From assembly GCA_029244725.1 (NCBI GenBank), contig JAQWQJ010000018.1, forward strand, positions 1 to 64,000: a stretch of DNA of 64,000 nt, read 5' to 3'. The position numbers and the translations under genes were made by a program. Below, piece by piece: positions 28,897 to 38,721 of the stretch (the stretch's first letter is position 1; the number at the start of each line of letters is the position of its first letter). The stretch is from Paracoccaceae bacterium (lineage in GTDB: Bacteria; Pseudomonadota; Alphaproteobacteria; Rhodobacterales; Rhodobacteraceae). Under the pieces are notes generated by a model. It saw only the letters and a program-made list of their open reading frames with translations. It was not told the DNA's origin and did no database searches.

Positions 28897-30542
28897 CTGT
28901 TCAGCAGTTCCTCGGCAGCTGAACGCGCGGCGTCGGTGATTGTATCGCCAGATATCATCCGGGCGATTTCGTCTATGCGTTCTTCACGGTCAAGCGGTTC
29001 GACCCGTGTAAGCGTTTTGTTATTCGTCACGTCTTTGCGCACCTGCCAATGATGCGCGCCTTTCGCCGCCACTTGCGGAGAATGCGTGACGACAAGCACT
29101 TGTCCGCCATCTGCAAGCGACGCAAGACGCCGCCCAACAGCATCGGCGGTGGCGCCACCAACGCCCCTGTCAATCTCGTCAAAGATCATCGTTAGATTGG
29201 CGTCGTCATCTGTCAGGCAGACTTTTAGGGCCAACAAAAAGCGGCTCAGTTCGCCGCCAGACGCAATTTTTGCAAGAGGGCCGGCCGGTGCGCCGGGGTT
29301 TGTCGCAACCGTAAAGGCAACAAGGTCCTGACCGCTAGGCCCCGCGTCGGCGGAAGTGACTTGTGTTTCAAAAACAGCTCTATCCATCTTCAAGGGAGCA
29401 AGCTCTTTCATGACAGCTTGATCTAGTCGAACCGCCGCCTTTTTACGAGCCTTAGTCAAGACGTTAGCCTGCAAGTCGTATTCAGCTTGTGCAGCACTCA
29501 GCGTTTCCAAAGCCTCAGCCAATTGCTTGTCGCTATTGTCAATCCCATCCAAACGTTTCGACAGTTCGACCCGTAAGTCGATCAAAGCATCCGGCAAAAT
29601 GTTGTGTTTTCTCGCGAGTGCACGGATTGCGAACAGACGTTCTTCGACGTGCTCAAGTTCAGTCGGGTTAAAGGTCAGGTTTCTTAAGCAATCGTCAACC
29701 GCCTGCTGAGCGTCACCCAATTCAGCAACCGCGCGACCCAAGGACGCCAAGGCTGTTTCAAGCTGACCTTCCGCCTTATCTGCCGCGCCCTCTAACCAGC
29801 GCGATGCATCGCTTAGTGAACCCTCTGCCCCATCTAGACCCATCGTTGTTGCTGCTTTGGCAATGTCTTCACGAATGCGCTCTGCCGATTGCATCAAACG
29901 TCGTTTGGCATCTAGTTCTTCGTCCTCGCCTGACTGGGGATCAAGCTCACTCAGTTCTGCAACCGCATGGCGTAGGAAATCTTCTTCCTCACGGGCCTGT
30001 GCAACATTTGCTTCCAACTCTGAAAGAACCGATTGAGCATTAGCCAGAGCTTTCCACTGGCCACGCAGTGTTGACCGTTTCGCTCCAAGGTCACCGAATG
30101 CGTCCAACAGGTCTCTATGCCCTTTGGGGTTCAGTAAACCACGATCGTCATGTTGGCCGTGAAGCTCGATTAGGGTTTCAGAAAGCGCCCGCAAAACCTC
30201 ACCCGAGCATCGGCGATCATTAACCCAAGCTGTTTTACGTCCATCGCGGGCGTTTACACGACGTAGAATTAGAGTGTCATCGCAACCAATCCCAGCTTCT
30301 TCCAAAATTCCGCGTGCAGGGTGATCATCTGAAAGCATGAACTCAGCGACAACCTCGCCTTGATCTGCCCCTTCGCGCACAAGTTCAGCGCGGCCGCGCC
30401 AGCCAAGAACAAATCCCAAACTGTCCAATAGAATAGACTTACCGGCGCCCGTTTCGCCCGTAAGCACATTCAGACCTGGCTGAAACGCTAAGTCCAGCCG
30501 GTCTATTATCAATATGTCCCGGATTTCGAGACCTAGAAGCAT
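28893..30542 (-). CDS. recN: DNA repair protein RecN
   Basis: A 549-aa SMC-like ATPase acting in recombinational repair of double-strand breaks. Walker A is GETGAGKSILLDSLGF near residue 30. Long heptad-rich arms follow (about residues 150-360). The ABC signature ASGGELSRFLLALKV and Walker B LTMIFDEIDRGVGG lie at the C-terminal end. Length agrees with the family (about 550 aa). ATG at 30542 lies 9 bp beyond the bamD stop, so recN is the last member of the bamD-recN pair that follows lpxC in this cluster. Any SOS control would come from upstream; no clear LexA box is seen here. Confidence 0.96.
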   Translation of the reverse strand: MLLGLEIRDILIIDRLDLAFQPGLNVLTGETGAGKSILLDSLGFVLGWRGRAELVREGADQGEVVAEFMLSDDHPARGILEEAGIGCDDTLILRRVNARDGRKTAWVNDRRCSGEVLRALSETLIELHGQHDDRGLLNPKGHRDLLDAFGDLGAKRSTLRGQWKALANAQSVLSELEANVAQAREEEDFLRHAVAELSELDPQSGEDEELDAKRRLMQSAERIREDIAKAATTMGLDGAEGSLSDASRWLEGAADKAEGQLETALASLGRAVAELGDAQQAVDDCLRNLTFNPTELEHVEERLFAIRALARKHNILPDALIDLRVELSKRLDGIDNSDKQLAEALETLSAAQAEYDLQANVLTKARKKAAVRLDQAVMKELAPLKMDRAVFETQVTSADAGPSGQDLVAFTVATNPGAPAGPLAKIASGGELSRFLLALKVCLTDDDANLTMIFDEIDRGVGGATADAVGRRLASLADGGQVLVVTHSPQVAAKGAHHWQVRKDVTNNKTLTRVEPLDREERIDEIARMISGDTITDAARSAAEELLNS

Positions 30543-30551
30543 GATCGCGTC

Positions 30552-31391
30552 CTAGAGCCAGTCGCCGCTGACGGTTTGGCGATATATACGCCCCAACCAA
30601 CCAGACCCGTTACCTTCGGCGACCAATCCTTGCTGGCCCAACAGGACCAAGGCATCAGCATACCATTCATCGTCAGCGAAATCAGTTCCAAGGATTGCAG
30701 CAGCAGCCTGAGCTTCACCATTCAGCCCAAGAGCGACATATGCTTCGACAAGTCGGTAGAGCGCTTCTGGCGTGTGGCGCGTGGTCTGGAAGTCTTCGAC
30801 AACAGTGCGGAAACGATTGATCGCGGCCACATATTCTTGTTTAGAAAGATAGAAGCGTCCGACTTCCATTTCCTTTGCGGCAAGATGATCAAAGGCAAGA
30901 TCAAACCGCGGGCGCGCCTCATCCACATATTCGCTTTCTGGGTAAGTCTCGATCACTTTGCGCAATTCTTGCAGCGCGTTGATGGTTAACGCCTGATCAC
31001 GACCTACGTCATAAATCTGATCATAGTAGCTAAGCGCAACGAGGTACTGTGCCCAATCTGCATCTTCGAGCGTCGGATAGAATGTCAGGTATCGCTGTGC
31101 AGCCGAGCGACTATCGTCGTAGTTTTTGTCTTTGTGATATGCGTATGCTTGCATCACTAGGCCACGGCTTGCCCAATCAGAATAAGGGAACAGGCGCTCG
31201 ATCTCACCAAAATAGGTGGCGGCTGTATCATTGCCGCGGATTTGCATGGCCCGCTCACCGGCTTGATAGATTTCTTCTGCACTAAGGGTTTCAACGTCGA
31301 CGCTAGAAATGCTTGCGACCCTGTCGCACGCAGCGACGAATATCACAGCACACACACTTAGAAGTCGGATTGCTGATTTCATGCTTGCCAT
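30552..31391 (-). CDS. bamD: outer membrane assembly lipoprotein BamD
   Basis: A 279-aa lipoprotein of the BAM complex, which inserts beta-barrel proteins into the outer membrane. The signal ends in a lipobox, VIFVAAC, with Cys22 as the lipidated residue. TPR repeats follow: EEIYQAGERAMQIRGNDTAATYFGEIERLFPYSDWA, YYDQIYDVGRDQALTINALQELRKVIETYPESEYVDEA. ATG at 31391 has GGGGG about 9 nt upstream; an ATG three codons later (31382) is a possible alternative. It sits 106 bp downstream of lpxC, with a palindrome between. Confidence 0.94.
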   Translation of the reverse strand: MASMKSAIRLLSVCAVIFVAACDRVASISSVDVETLSAEEIYQAGERAMQIRGNDTAATYFGEIERLFPYSDWASRGLVMQAYAYHKDKNYDDSRSAAQRYLTFYPTLEDADWAQYLVALSYYDQIYDVGRDQALTINALQELRKVIETYPESEYVDEARPRFDLAFDHLAAKEMEVGRFYLSKQEYVAAINRFRTVVEDFQTTRHTPEALYRLVEAYVALGLNGEAQAAAAILGTDFADDEWYADALVLLGQQGLVAEGNGSGWLGRIYRQTVSGDWL

Positions 31392-31410
31392 CGAATGCTC
31401 GCCCCCGTTT

Positions 31411-31426
31411 GATCACTCAAGTGATC
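31411..31426. promoter_or_regulatory. 16-bp palindrome upstream of bamD
   Basis: GATCACT-CA-AGTGATC is a perfect inverted repeat 20 bp upstream of the bamD start codon, in the lpxC-bamD spacer. No T-run follows on the minus strand, so it looks more like a protein-binding site than a terminator. The protein that would bind is unknown. Confidence 0.4.
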
Positions 31427-31497
31427 GCAAATACTAACACGGTCCTAACACAGAAAAATCTGGTGCAAAATCAATTTGGAGAGTTTTGACGCGTTGA

Positions 31498-32418
31498 TTA
31501 CGCGAAAGCGCAAATATCCGCTTCTTTCACACCCGCACCAGGCAGCAGAGCGCGCTGATCTTCGGTCAATTCAATATAACGCCAAGCATCAGGACGGGCG
31601 AAAAGCTCTCGTAGTAATGTGTTCGTTAATGCGTGCCCAGCTTTGTGGCCAATGTATTTGCCCAGAATTGGCGCGCCAGCCAAGGCAAGGTCGCCAACCG
31701 CGTCCAGCATTTTGTGGCGAACGGGTTCATCACGATGACGCAATCCACCCGGGCTTAATACCTCATCACCGTCGAAAACCACGGCGTTGCGTAGCGTGCC
31801 GCCCATCGCCAAACCGTTTGCACGCATGGCATCAACGTCGCGCTGACGGCAGAAGGTTCGGCTATCGCAAAGCTCACGCGCAAAAGCGCCGTTAGACAAA
31901 TGGAGTTCTTTTTCCTGTAGACCAATCGCTTGATCCGAAAACTCGATATGAAACTGAACGATCATCGCATCCGCAGGCTCGAAGCTAGCGTGTGCTTCGC
32001 CGTTTGAAACACCAATCTGTTTGAGAATCTCAATCGCGCGCACAGGGGCGTTCAGTCGCTCACGACCAGCGTTGATCAATCCGCGTACAAAAGGCAGCGA
32101 TGATCCGTCTAGAATTGGCACTTCGGGGCCGCTGAGTTCAAGAACAGCGTTATGGATACCGCAACCGCACAGGGCAGCCATCACATGTTCAACGGTCGAA
32201 ACAGAAACGCCCTGTTTGTTTTCAAGCCGCGTGCAAAGTGGTGAACGATCTACAAGATCCCAGCGGGCGGCAACATTGGCATCCAAAGCTTTAACATCAG
32301 TTCTAACAAAAACGATGCCATGATCCTTTGGCGCGGGAAGAATGCGCAGCACGACCGGGCGACCGGAATGTAATCCCGTTCCCTTGAATTCGACAGAATG
32401 ACGAAGCGTTGTCTGCAC
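31498..32418 (-). CDS. lpxC: UDP-3-O-acyl-N-acetylglucosamine deacetylase
   Basis: A 306-aa zinc amidase performing the committed step of lipid A synthesis. Signatures: TTLRHSVEFKGTGLHSG at the N-terminus, VEHVMAALCGCGIHNAVLEL with a zinc-ligand histidine, EPVRHKMLDAVGDLALAG with the other zinc ligands, and GHKAGHALTN with the catalytic histidine. I choose GTG at 32418, which has GGGGAC upstream and gives the usual alphaproteobacterial length and N-terminus (QTTLRHS); the frame extends to ATG 32484 without homology. It follows ftsZ, from which it is separated by a terminator. Confidence 0.93.
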   Translation of the reverse strand: MQTTLRHSVEFKGTGLHSGRPVVLRILPAPKDHGIVFVRTDVKALDANVAARWDLVDRSPLCTRLENKQGVSVSTVEHVMAALCGCGIHNAVLELSGPEVPILDGSSLPFVRGLINAGRERLNAPVRAIEILKQIGVSNGEAHASFEPADAMIVQFHIEFSDQAIGLQEKELHLSNGAFARELCDSRTFCRQRDVDAMRANGLAMGGTLRNAVVFDGDEVLSPGGLRHRDEPVRHKMLDAVGDLALAGAPILGKYIGHKAGHALTNTLLRELFARPDAWRYIELTEDQRALLPGAGVKEADICAFA

Positions 32419-32550
32419 TGATGTCCCCAATTGCGCCGGTGTATTAGGCCAGCACCCCGTGGATAAACGTCGCTGGGGATTCACTCAACTCAATCTTTGT
32501 AACGTTCTGAAACATCTATTTTCGATCAACAGCAAGCAATCGCGCAAACG

Positions 32551-32575
32551 AAAAAGACCGCCCGTTGGGGCGGCC
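32551..32575 (-). terminator. intrinsic terminator of ftsZ
   Basis: On the minus strand GGCCGCCC-CAAC-GGGCGGTC forms an 8-bp stem (one G-U pair), followed by TTTTT. It lies 28 bp past the ftsZ stop and upstream of lpxC, so lpxC, bamD and recN probably have their own promoter or depend on read-through. Confidence 0.85.
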
Positions 32576-32602
32576 TTTAATTACATGCTTTGAAAGCTGA
32601 AT

Positions 32603-34156
32603 TTAGTTTGCCTGACGGCGAAGAAATGCTGGAATTTCAACGCGATCGTCTTCCTGAGGATAGTTATCGACATCCTCGTCAAACTGGTTGACCGGTGGTT
32701 GGCGACGCTGAAACTCAGCTGGCTTTTCTTGCGCAGATTGACCCGCCATTCTGTTTATCAGAGAGTTAATTCCGAAGCGGCGATCCGGTTGTTCGGCACG
32801 CTCAAACGGCTGAACTTGTGCCGACGGTGACGGCGCGGATGCCGCCTGTTGCGAAGGAACTTTATTCACAGCGCGATAGAGACGTTCCATCGTTTCAGGA
32901 GAAGGCGTTCCCGGTGTTTGTGCAACTGGTTGCTGTTGATAAGCAACTTGTTCGTCCTGAAAAATGTCTTCAGCCTGCTCTGCCGCAGCAGCAGCTTCTT
33001 CCTGAGCGAGGCGGTCAAAGAAATTGGCGTTCTGCACTTCTTCTTCGTTTGGCTGTTCGGCTACGGCTGCAGGAGCTTGCACTGGTGCAGTTTCAGCTGC
33101 GATTGCCGCAGGCTGAACGCGCTCTTCAGGTTTTGGCTGAAGTGGTTCTGCAAGCGAACGACGCGCAACTGGCGTTTCTTGCACCATTTCATTGGCATCG
33201 ATGCCAGTCGCAACAACGCTAACGCGCATAGTGCCTTCGACGTCTGGGTCGAGTGTGGAACCAACGATAATGTTTGCTTCTGCATCAACTTCTTCACGAA
33301 TGCGATTTGCTGCCTCATCAAGTTCGAACAGAGTTAGGTCGTAGCCACCAGTGATGTTGATCAACACACCTTTGGCGCCGCGCAGGCTGATTTCGTCTAG
33401 CAATGGGTTAGCAATCGCTTGCTCAGCGGCTTGAATGGCGCGGTCTTCGCCTTCTGCTTCGCCGGTTCCCATCATAGCTTTGCCCATTTCGTCCATCACG
33501 GCGCGAACGTCTGCAAAGTCGAGGTTAATCAGACCTGGGCGAACCATCAGGTCAGTCACACCCTTAACACCTTGGTAAAGAACGTCGTCTGCAAGACTGA
33601 ACGCTTCGGCGAAAGTGGTTCGCTCGTTCGCAAGACGGAACAAGTTTTGGTTAGGAATAATAATCAGCGTGTCGACGACCTTTTGCAGCGCTTCAACGCC
33701 TGCTTCGGCCTGACGCATTCGCTTGGTGCCTTCGAACTGGAACGGCTTGGTTACGACGCCAACTGTCAGAACACCCAATTCGCGTGCGGCTTGCGCGATG
33801 ATTGGCGCAGCGCCAGTGCCAGTTCCGCCTCCCATTCCGGCAGTGATAAAACACATGTGCGATCCGGCTAGGTGATCGACGATCTGTTCGATGCTTTCTT
33901 CGGCAGCAGCAGCACCAACCTCAGCACGGGCACCTGCACCAAGACCTTCGGTAACTTTGATCCCGATTTGGATTTTGTTCGTTGCCGTGTTCTGCTGGAG
34001 CGCTTGAGCATCGGTGTTTGCAACCACGAAATCCGCCCCTTCGAGCGACTTTTCGATCATGTTGTTGACCGCGTTACCGCCTGCGCCACCCACACCGAAA
34101 ACGGTGATACGAGGTTTCAGCTCTTCCTGGCCCGGAAGGGATAGATTGAGAGTCAT
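32603..34156 (-). CDS. ftsZ: cell division protein FtsZ
   Basis: A 516-aa tubulin-like GTPase forming the Z ring. It has [21 protein letters not shown] and the tubulin signature GGGTGTG at residues 109-115, with the catalytic T7-loop region [11 protein letters not shown]. After the globular part (about residue 320) a long linker rich in Ala, Gln and Pro leads to the conserved C-terminal peptide IPAFLRRQ, which binds FtsA. ATG at 34156 is preceded by GGCGG; an upstream ATG at 34186 adds ten codons without homology. The extended linker explains why it is longer than E. coli FtsZ (383 aa) and is usual in alphaproteobacteria. Confidence 0.97.
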   Translation of the reverse strand: MTLNLSLPGQEELKPRITVFGVGGAGGNAVNNMIEKSLEGADFVVANTDAQALQQNTATNKIQIGIKVTEGLGAGARAEVGAAAAEESIEQIVDHLAGSHMCFITAGMGGGTGTGAAPIIAQAARELGVLTVGVVTKPFQFEGTKRMRQAEAGVEALQKVVDTLIIIPNQNLFRLANERTTFAEAFSLADDVLYQGVKGVTDLMVRPGLINLDFADVRAVMDEMGKAMMGTGEAEGEDRAIQAAEQAIANPLLDEISLRGAKGVLINITGGYDLTLFELDEAANRIREEVDAEANIIVGSTLDPDVEGTMRVSVVATGIDANEMVQETPVARRSLAEPLQPKPEERVQPAAIAAETAPVQAPAAVAEQPNEEEVQNANFFDRLAQEEAAAAAEQAEDIFQDEQVAYQQQPVAQTPGTPSPETMERLYRAVNKVPSQQAASAPSPSAQVQPFERAEQPDRRFGINSLINRMAGQSAQEKPAEFQRRQPPVNQFDEDVDNYPQEDDRVEIPAFLRRQAN

Positions 34157-34332
34157 GATAGTTCCGCCTGCTGCTTGGGTGACCACATTCGCGGTCTTTT
34201 ACTGCCTGATATTCCTACAGAATAACGAGAATCACGCAATTCGTCACCCTAAAAATGCCTCAATTGCCACAAAATCTGGACGATCCATGGCTTAGTTTCG
34301 CGAAATTTTGCTTATATCCCGATATGTTGTGG

Positions 34333-35667
34333 CTACCAGTTCTCGCGGAACCACCGGACTGCGCGCTTTAACGACCGCGCTGGATAGCTTTCGGTTGGCA
34401 TTTCGAAATCCCACCATTCATCTTTCGGGTGCGCCGCAAACAAGCTTAGACCAACGGCCGACGAAAAGGCCGGTCCAGTCGCCGCCTGTGGCAAGCCGTG
34501 AACGCGCAATGGTCGACCCAAGCGAACCTGCGCGCCGAGTATCTTAGACGCGAGGCCATCAAGACCTGGAATTTGGCTGGCGCCACCGGTCAAAACGATC
34601 TGCTGACTTGGCATGTGATCAAACCCTGCAACGTCCAAACGCTCTTTCACTTCCTCCAGAATTTCCTCAACACGAGGGCGCATAATGCCGATCAGTTCAG
34701 CACGGCTGACGCTGCGCCGATCTTTTTCCCAATCGCCGCTGTCCCCGCCAATTTCGATCATGTCTCGGTCATCCATTCCCGTGGCGTGGACGCCTCCGTA
34801 GAATGTCTTGATACGCTCTGCGGTTGCTGCAGGAACCGAAAGTCCCATCGCGATGTCGCTGGTAACGTGATCCCCGCCAATGCGCACGGAATCCGCATAG
34901 ATCATGTGTTTTTTCATAAAGATTGAGATGCCGGTGGATCCGCCACCCATATCAATGCAGGCCGCGCCTAGCTCTTGCTCATCCTCAACCAGACAGGAAA
35001 CGCCGGACAAATAGGCCGATGATGCGATACCCGCCAGTTCAAGGTCACACCGCTTTACGCAGTGCATTATGTTTTGAATAACTGTGTGATCCACAGTCAG
35101 CATGTGCATGTCTGTGGCCAATTCCTGCCCCACCTGCCCGCGTGGATCATTGAGACCACTACGGTGATCAAGAGCGAAGTTAATCGGTTGAGCATGAATA
35201 ACTTCGCGACCACGCCCATAATCAGGCACGTCGCAGGACGCCAAAACGCGGGCAATATCCTGCTCGGTTACTTGATCCGCTTCGACTTCGATCCGCCCTT
35301 CAAGGCCATAGGAACGAGGACGCGCGCCAGACAAACACGCAATCACATGATCTACACGGATGTTCGCCATTTTCTGCGCTGCTTGAACGGCAGTGCGAAT
35401 TGCACGCTCCGTTTCTTGCATTGCATCAACTTCGCCCAAACGGACGCCACGTGACCGAGTGGTCGCCGCACCTATGACGCGAAAACCGGCTTGCCCTGCC
35501 ATGGATCCGATGCCTTCGGCTTCATGGAAGGTCTCCGTGCCGTCAAAGCGCAGCACTAAACACGCAACTTTGGACGATCCGATATCAAGAACCGCCACAA
35601 CGCCTCGCTGGATCGCTGCTTTTCGCATAGCGCGCATGGCACGTTGGGTTTCGTAAAATTCACTCAT
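34333..35667 (-). CDS. ftsA: cell division protein FtsA
   Basis: A 444-aa actin-fold protein tethering FtsZ to the membrane. Phosphate-binding loops are present: VAVLDIGSSKVACLVLR and AACIDMGGGSTGISIFMKKH. The adenosine motif is IVLTGGASQIPGLDGLASKILG. The C-terminal helix (YPARSLKRAVRWFRENW) is amphipathic, as required for membrane binding. Its ATG at 35667 overlaps the ftsQ stop in a TGATG, so the two are coupled. ftsZ starts 176 bp downstream, leaving room for an extra ftsZ promoter, as in other alphaproteobacteria. Confidence 0.97.
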   Translation of the reverse strand: MSEFYETQRAMRAMRKAAIQRGVVAVLDIGSSKVACLVLRFDGTETFHEAEGIGSMAGQAGFRVIGAATTRSRGVRLGEVDAMQETERAIRTAVQAAQKMANIRVDHVIACLSGARPRSYGLEGRIEVEADQVTEQDIARVLASCDVPDYGRGREVIHAQPINFALDHRSGLNDPRGQVGQELATDMHMLTVDHTVIQNIMHCVKRCDLELAGIASSAYLSGVSCLVEDEQELGAACIDMGGGSTGISIFMKKHMIYADSVRIGGDHVTSDIAMGLSVPAATAERIKTFYGGVHATGMDDRDMIEIGGDSGDWEKDRRSVSRAELIGIMRPRVEEILEEVKERLDVAGFDHMPSQQIVLTGGASQIPGLDGLASKILGAQVRLGRPLRVHGLPQAATGPAFSSAVGLSLFAAHPKDEWWDFEMPTESYPARSLKRAVRWFRENW

Positions 35668-36539
35668 CAGTTCTGGCCTCCTGAAATAGCGGCTCTGGTT
35701 TTTTGAATTTCTTCCATGACTTCGGGGGCAACCCGTACAGTCGGACGATTTGGGTTGCGCATGTCGATCACGTCGATGCGACGGGCTAGAAGGTCCTGCA
35801 TTTGCACCCGCGCCATAACACGCTCAAGCGCAGCAACTGCGCCTTCGGCCGGCAACATGATGCGCTGGCCACCATCCAGCACCACGTCCCATCTGCGATT
35901 GCCAACACGCACAAGACCGCGAATGCGATCCACTACAGGCCCAGCAACCGCAAACAAACGCCGTGCTTCAACGGCAGCCATGTCCGCACCCTCGCCCGCA
36001 ATCAATGGCAAATCCGAACGGTCCGTGCGTGCATCCAACGGCCCCACGCGGAGACCTTGAGGATCAAGAACCTCAAGCCCATCACCACGCCGCCAAACGA
36101 TAGCTGGCTGACGTTGAGCGACCGAGAATTGCAATATTCCACCCGGGCGAATTTGTATTTTCGCATCCGCGACGGCGTCTAGACCCATGGCCCTTTGGCG
36201 CATGCCCTCAAGATCAAGATCCCAAGAGCTGACGGGGAAATCCAACGCCATAATTTTGCGTATGTCTTCGGAAACTTCGTCAGACGCACCGTCAATCGAC
36301 ATCAATTTGACCATAAATTCAGGGCGTTGCTGGATCGAATGTTTCATTTCCATGTAGCTAGCAACGACCATATCGCGGCGTGATTCGTCAGCGAAATAGA
36401 TCGATGTGCCCGCAAACACGATGACAAATGGCAAACCCACGCGCACGAACAGCCTAAACATAGGCGTCAGCCACAAACGCTCAATGCGATAGGCCCAACG
36501 GGATGGGGCGGGGTCAATACGGCCTGTCATCTGCGACAT
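35667..36539 (-). CDS. ftsQ: cell division protein FtsQ
   Basis: A 290-aa single-pass divisome protein. A short cytoplasmic N-terminus is followed by one membrane helix (VGLPFVIVFAGTSIYF, about residues 33-50), a periplasmic POTRA domain (KLMSIDGASDEVSEDIRKIM) and the FtsQ beta domain (AIVWRRGDGLEVLDPQGLRVG). ATG at 36539 has AGGA 6 nt upstream and overlaps the ddl stop by 13 bp; an ATG at 36530, which overlaps that stop as ATGA, is an alternative. Confidence 0.94.
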   Translation of the reverse strand: MSQMTGRIDPAPSRWAYRIERLWLTPMFRLFVRVGLPFVIVFAGTSIYFADESRRDMVVASYMEMKHSIQQRPEFMVKLMSIDGASDEVSEDIRKIMALDFPVSSWDLDLEGMRQRAMGLDAVADAKIQIRPGGILQFSVAQRQPAIVWRRGDGLEVLDPQGLRVGPLDARTDRSDLPLIAGEGADMAAVEARRLFAVAGPVVDRIRGLVRVGNRRWDVVLDGGQRIMLPAEGAVAALERVMARVQMQDLLARRIDVIDMRNPNRPTVRVAPEVMEEIQKTRAAISGGQN

Positions 36540-37441
36540 GACGCGTCCTCTACCATCCATGCGCACAGCTCAGTAAAACTGATGCCGCAAGTCTCGGCCT
36601 GTTCAGGGGATAGCGACGTTGGAGTCATCCCCGGTTGGGTGTTTGTTTCCAGAAGGATCAGGCCTTCAAGACCTTTGCTCTCATCCCAGCGAAAATCCGT
36701 GCGGCTAAGGCCTTTGCAACCAAGAACGTTGTGCGCCCTAAGGGCATAATCGTTGCAGGCGTTGGTAATTTCCTGGGGAATATCAGCAGGAACCACATGT
36801 CGGGACCCGCCCGTTTCGTACTTTGCGTGATAGTCGTACCAGCCATCTGTAATGATATCCGTCACGCACAAAGCACGGTCGCCCATCACAGTCGTCGTTA
36901 ACTCACGACCTGGCGCGAAAACTTCAACCATCACGACGTCCGGCATTTCGTCGCCAAGCTGAGGTGGACCGTTCGCCGCTTCATGCACGATATAAACACC
37001 TACGGAGCTACCTTCGTCATTAGGCTTGGCAACATAGGGCGGCGCCAACACGTGGCGACTTGAAACTTCAGATTTCGCGGCCAGAACGCTTTCGACAACG
37101 GGCAAATTGGCAGAGCAGTATACGGCCTTGCTGCGCTCCTTGTCCATCGCAAGGGCCGAAGCCAAAACGCCGGAGTGAGTGTAGGGAATGCCAAGCCATT
37201 CAAGGATGCCTTGAACGCAGCCGTCCTCGCCCCACTTTCCGTGAAGCGCGTTAAAGGCAACATCTGGTTTGATCTCTTGAAGACGCGCAGCAACATCGAG
37301 GCCGGCATCGACCTCAACGACTTTATATCCTGCGTCCCGCAGTGCGTTCGCGCATTCGCGACCAGAAGACAAAGACACCTCGCGCTCAGCCGAAGGTCCG
37401 CCCATCAATACCGCCACTGTCGGGTTTGCCCTGCTCGACAT
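36527..37441 (-). CDS. ddl: D-alanine--D-alanine ligase
   Basis: A 304-aa ATP-grasp enzyme making the D-Ala-D-Ala dipeptide for the peptidoglycan stem. The N-terminus reads VAVLMGGPSAEREVSLSSG, the substrate region FNALHGKWGEDGCVQGILEWLGIPYTHSG, and the ATP/Mg site LSRTDFRWDESKGLEGLILLETNTQPGMT. I prefer ATG at 37441; the frame also opens at 37513, which would overlap murB by 26 bp and add 24 residues. Its C-terminus overlaps the ftsQ start. Confidence 0.94.
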   Translation of the reverse strand: MSSRANPTVAVLMGGPSAEREVSLSSGRECANALRDAGYKVVEVDAGLDVAARLQEIKPDVAFNALHGKWGEDGCVQGILEWLGIPYTHSGVLASALAMDKERSKAVYCSANLPVVESVLAAKSEVSSRHVLAPPYVAKPNDEGSSVGVYIVHEAANGPPQLGDEMPDVVMVEVFAPGRELTTTVMGDRALCVTDIITDGWYDYHAKYETGGSRHVVPADIPQEITNACNDYALRAHNVLGCKGLSRTDFRWDESKGLEGLILLETNTQPGMTPTSLSPEQAETCGISFTELCAWMVEDASCRR

Positions 37442-37487
37442 ACCCACTTGTGCCTCAAATTCCCGATCCTTTTGCGGATCGTTATTA

Positions 37488-38420
37488 TTAGGTTTTTTCA
37501 GGGGCCGGTTCACCGACCCTCATGATCTCCCACTGTAACTCTATTCCCGAGTCTTGGAAAACCTTTTTTCGAACTTCTTCGCCCAAAGATTCTAGGTCAT
37601 GGGCCGTTGCACCACCAGTGTTGACCAGAAAGTTTGAGTGTTTCGGGCTCATTTGTGCGCCGCCAATTTGCGCACCACGCATGCCCGCGTCGTCAATAAC
37701 CTTCCATGCCTTTAGATCATGGGTGTCGTCGGACTTTCCGGTGGAACTAAAACCCGCCGGATTTCGGAACGTGCTGCCCGCGGTTCGATCCTTTGTCGGC
37801 TGGGTTTCGTCGCGTTTCTGCAACTGTGCTTGCATGTGATCGGCGAGTTTTTGAGGGTCGCCTGATGGACCTTCAAAGGTCGCCTCAACGATCACCCAGC
37901 CCTCAGGCAGGTTTGTCTGGCGATACTGAAAATCTAGATCGTCGGCCGTCAACGTCACAATCTTTCCTTGTCTTGTGACAGCCGTCGCTTCGGCAAATAC
38001 ATCGGCAACATAATGCCCATAACAACCTGCATTCATCCGTACGGCCCCGCCAATGGCCCCTGGAATTGTGCGAAGGAACGTCAAGTCCACGCCCTGTTCA
38101 GCGGCTTTACGGGCAACATGAGCATCAAGCGCGGCGACGCCAGCAGTGACACGATTGCCCCGAACCTCAATACCGTTGAACCCCCGCCCCATGCGGATCA
38201 CGACAGCGCGGATGCCCCCGTCACGTACAATCAGGTTCGACCCGACTCCCATTGGGAAAACGTTCATTTCGCTTGGTAATTCAGCCAAAAATGCCGCAAG
38301 ATCGTCAATGTCTGCAGGCTGAAACAACCAATCTGCTGGGCCACCAACACGCAACCACGTCAAATCGCCCAACGGTCGGTTGGGTGTTAGCTTACCGCGC
38401 GGGGTTGGCAATTCAGTCAT
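37488..38420 (-). CDS. murB: UDP-N-acetylmuramate dehydrogenase
   Basis: A 310-aa FAD enzyme reducing UDP-GlcNAc-enolpyruvate to UDP-MurNAc. FAD-binding VO-type domain: [38 protein letters not shown], and [18 protein letters not shown]. The C-terminal part has GSTFRNPAG (catalytic serine) and [30 protein letters not shown], the type I MurB arrangement. ATG at 38420 follows AGGA by 6 nt; another ATG lies two codons upstream at 38426. It is preceded by the DUF2484 gene. Confidence 0.95.
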   Translation of the reverse strand: MTELPTPRGKLTPNRPLGDLTWLRVGGPADWLFQPADIDDLAAFLAELPSEMNVFPMGVGSNLIVRDGGIRAVVIRMGRGFNGIEVRGNRVTAGVAALDAHVARKAAEQGVDLTFLRTIPGAIGGAVRMNAGCYGHYVADVFAEATAVTRQGKIVTLTADDLDFQYRQTNLPEGWVIVEATFEGPSGDPQKLADHMQAQLQKRDETQPTKDRTAGSTFRNPAGFSSTGKSDDTHDLKAWKVIDDAGMRGAQIGGAQMSPKHSNFLVNTGGATAHDLESLGEEVRKKVFQDSGIELQWEIMRVGEPAPEKT

Positions 38421-38475
38421 AAGCATTCCTGAGGTTCAGATGTGGTGTATCCAGTTCAATGTTTCTTGGAAAGCA

Positions 38476-38721
38476 TCATTGAAAACGGGATTTGATCCGT
38501 TTCCAAAGATAGTAGATTGGCCAACGCAAGACGCTCATACCTGCCGCCAATACCAACAACCCAATCCACGGTCCGTTTTGATATGTCACGAAACCCAAAA
38601 TTGGCACGCCGACGGCGATCAGGAAATAGGCGAAGGGCCAGTGTTTTCGTTTGCTGGGAAGCAATGCGCCTAAGTTGGCGATTATGGCCCATGCAGCTGC
38701 CAAAAGTATCGAAAGGTTCAT
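38476..38721 (-). CDS. DUF2484 small membrane protein
   Basis: An 81-aa protein with two or three hydrophobic segments (SILLAAAWAIIANLGALL, FAYFLIAVGVPILGFVTY, IGLLVLAAGMSVLRWPIYYLW) and a basic C-terminus (KRIKSRF). This matches the DUF2484 proteins encoded just upstream of murB in Rhodobacterales dcw clusters; function unknown, but the fixed position suggests a role in envelope synthesis. Its ATG overlaps the stop of the upstream APC permease (TGATG), so the permease has become translationally coupled to it. Confidence 0.88.
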   Translation of the reverse strand: MNLSILLAAAWAIIANLGALLPSKRKHWPFAYFLIAVGVPILGFVTYQNGPWIGLLVLAAGMSVLRWPIYYLWKRIKSRFQ

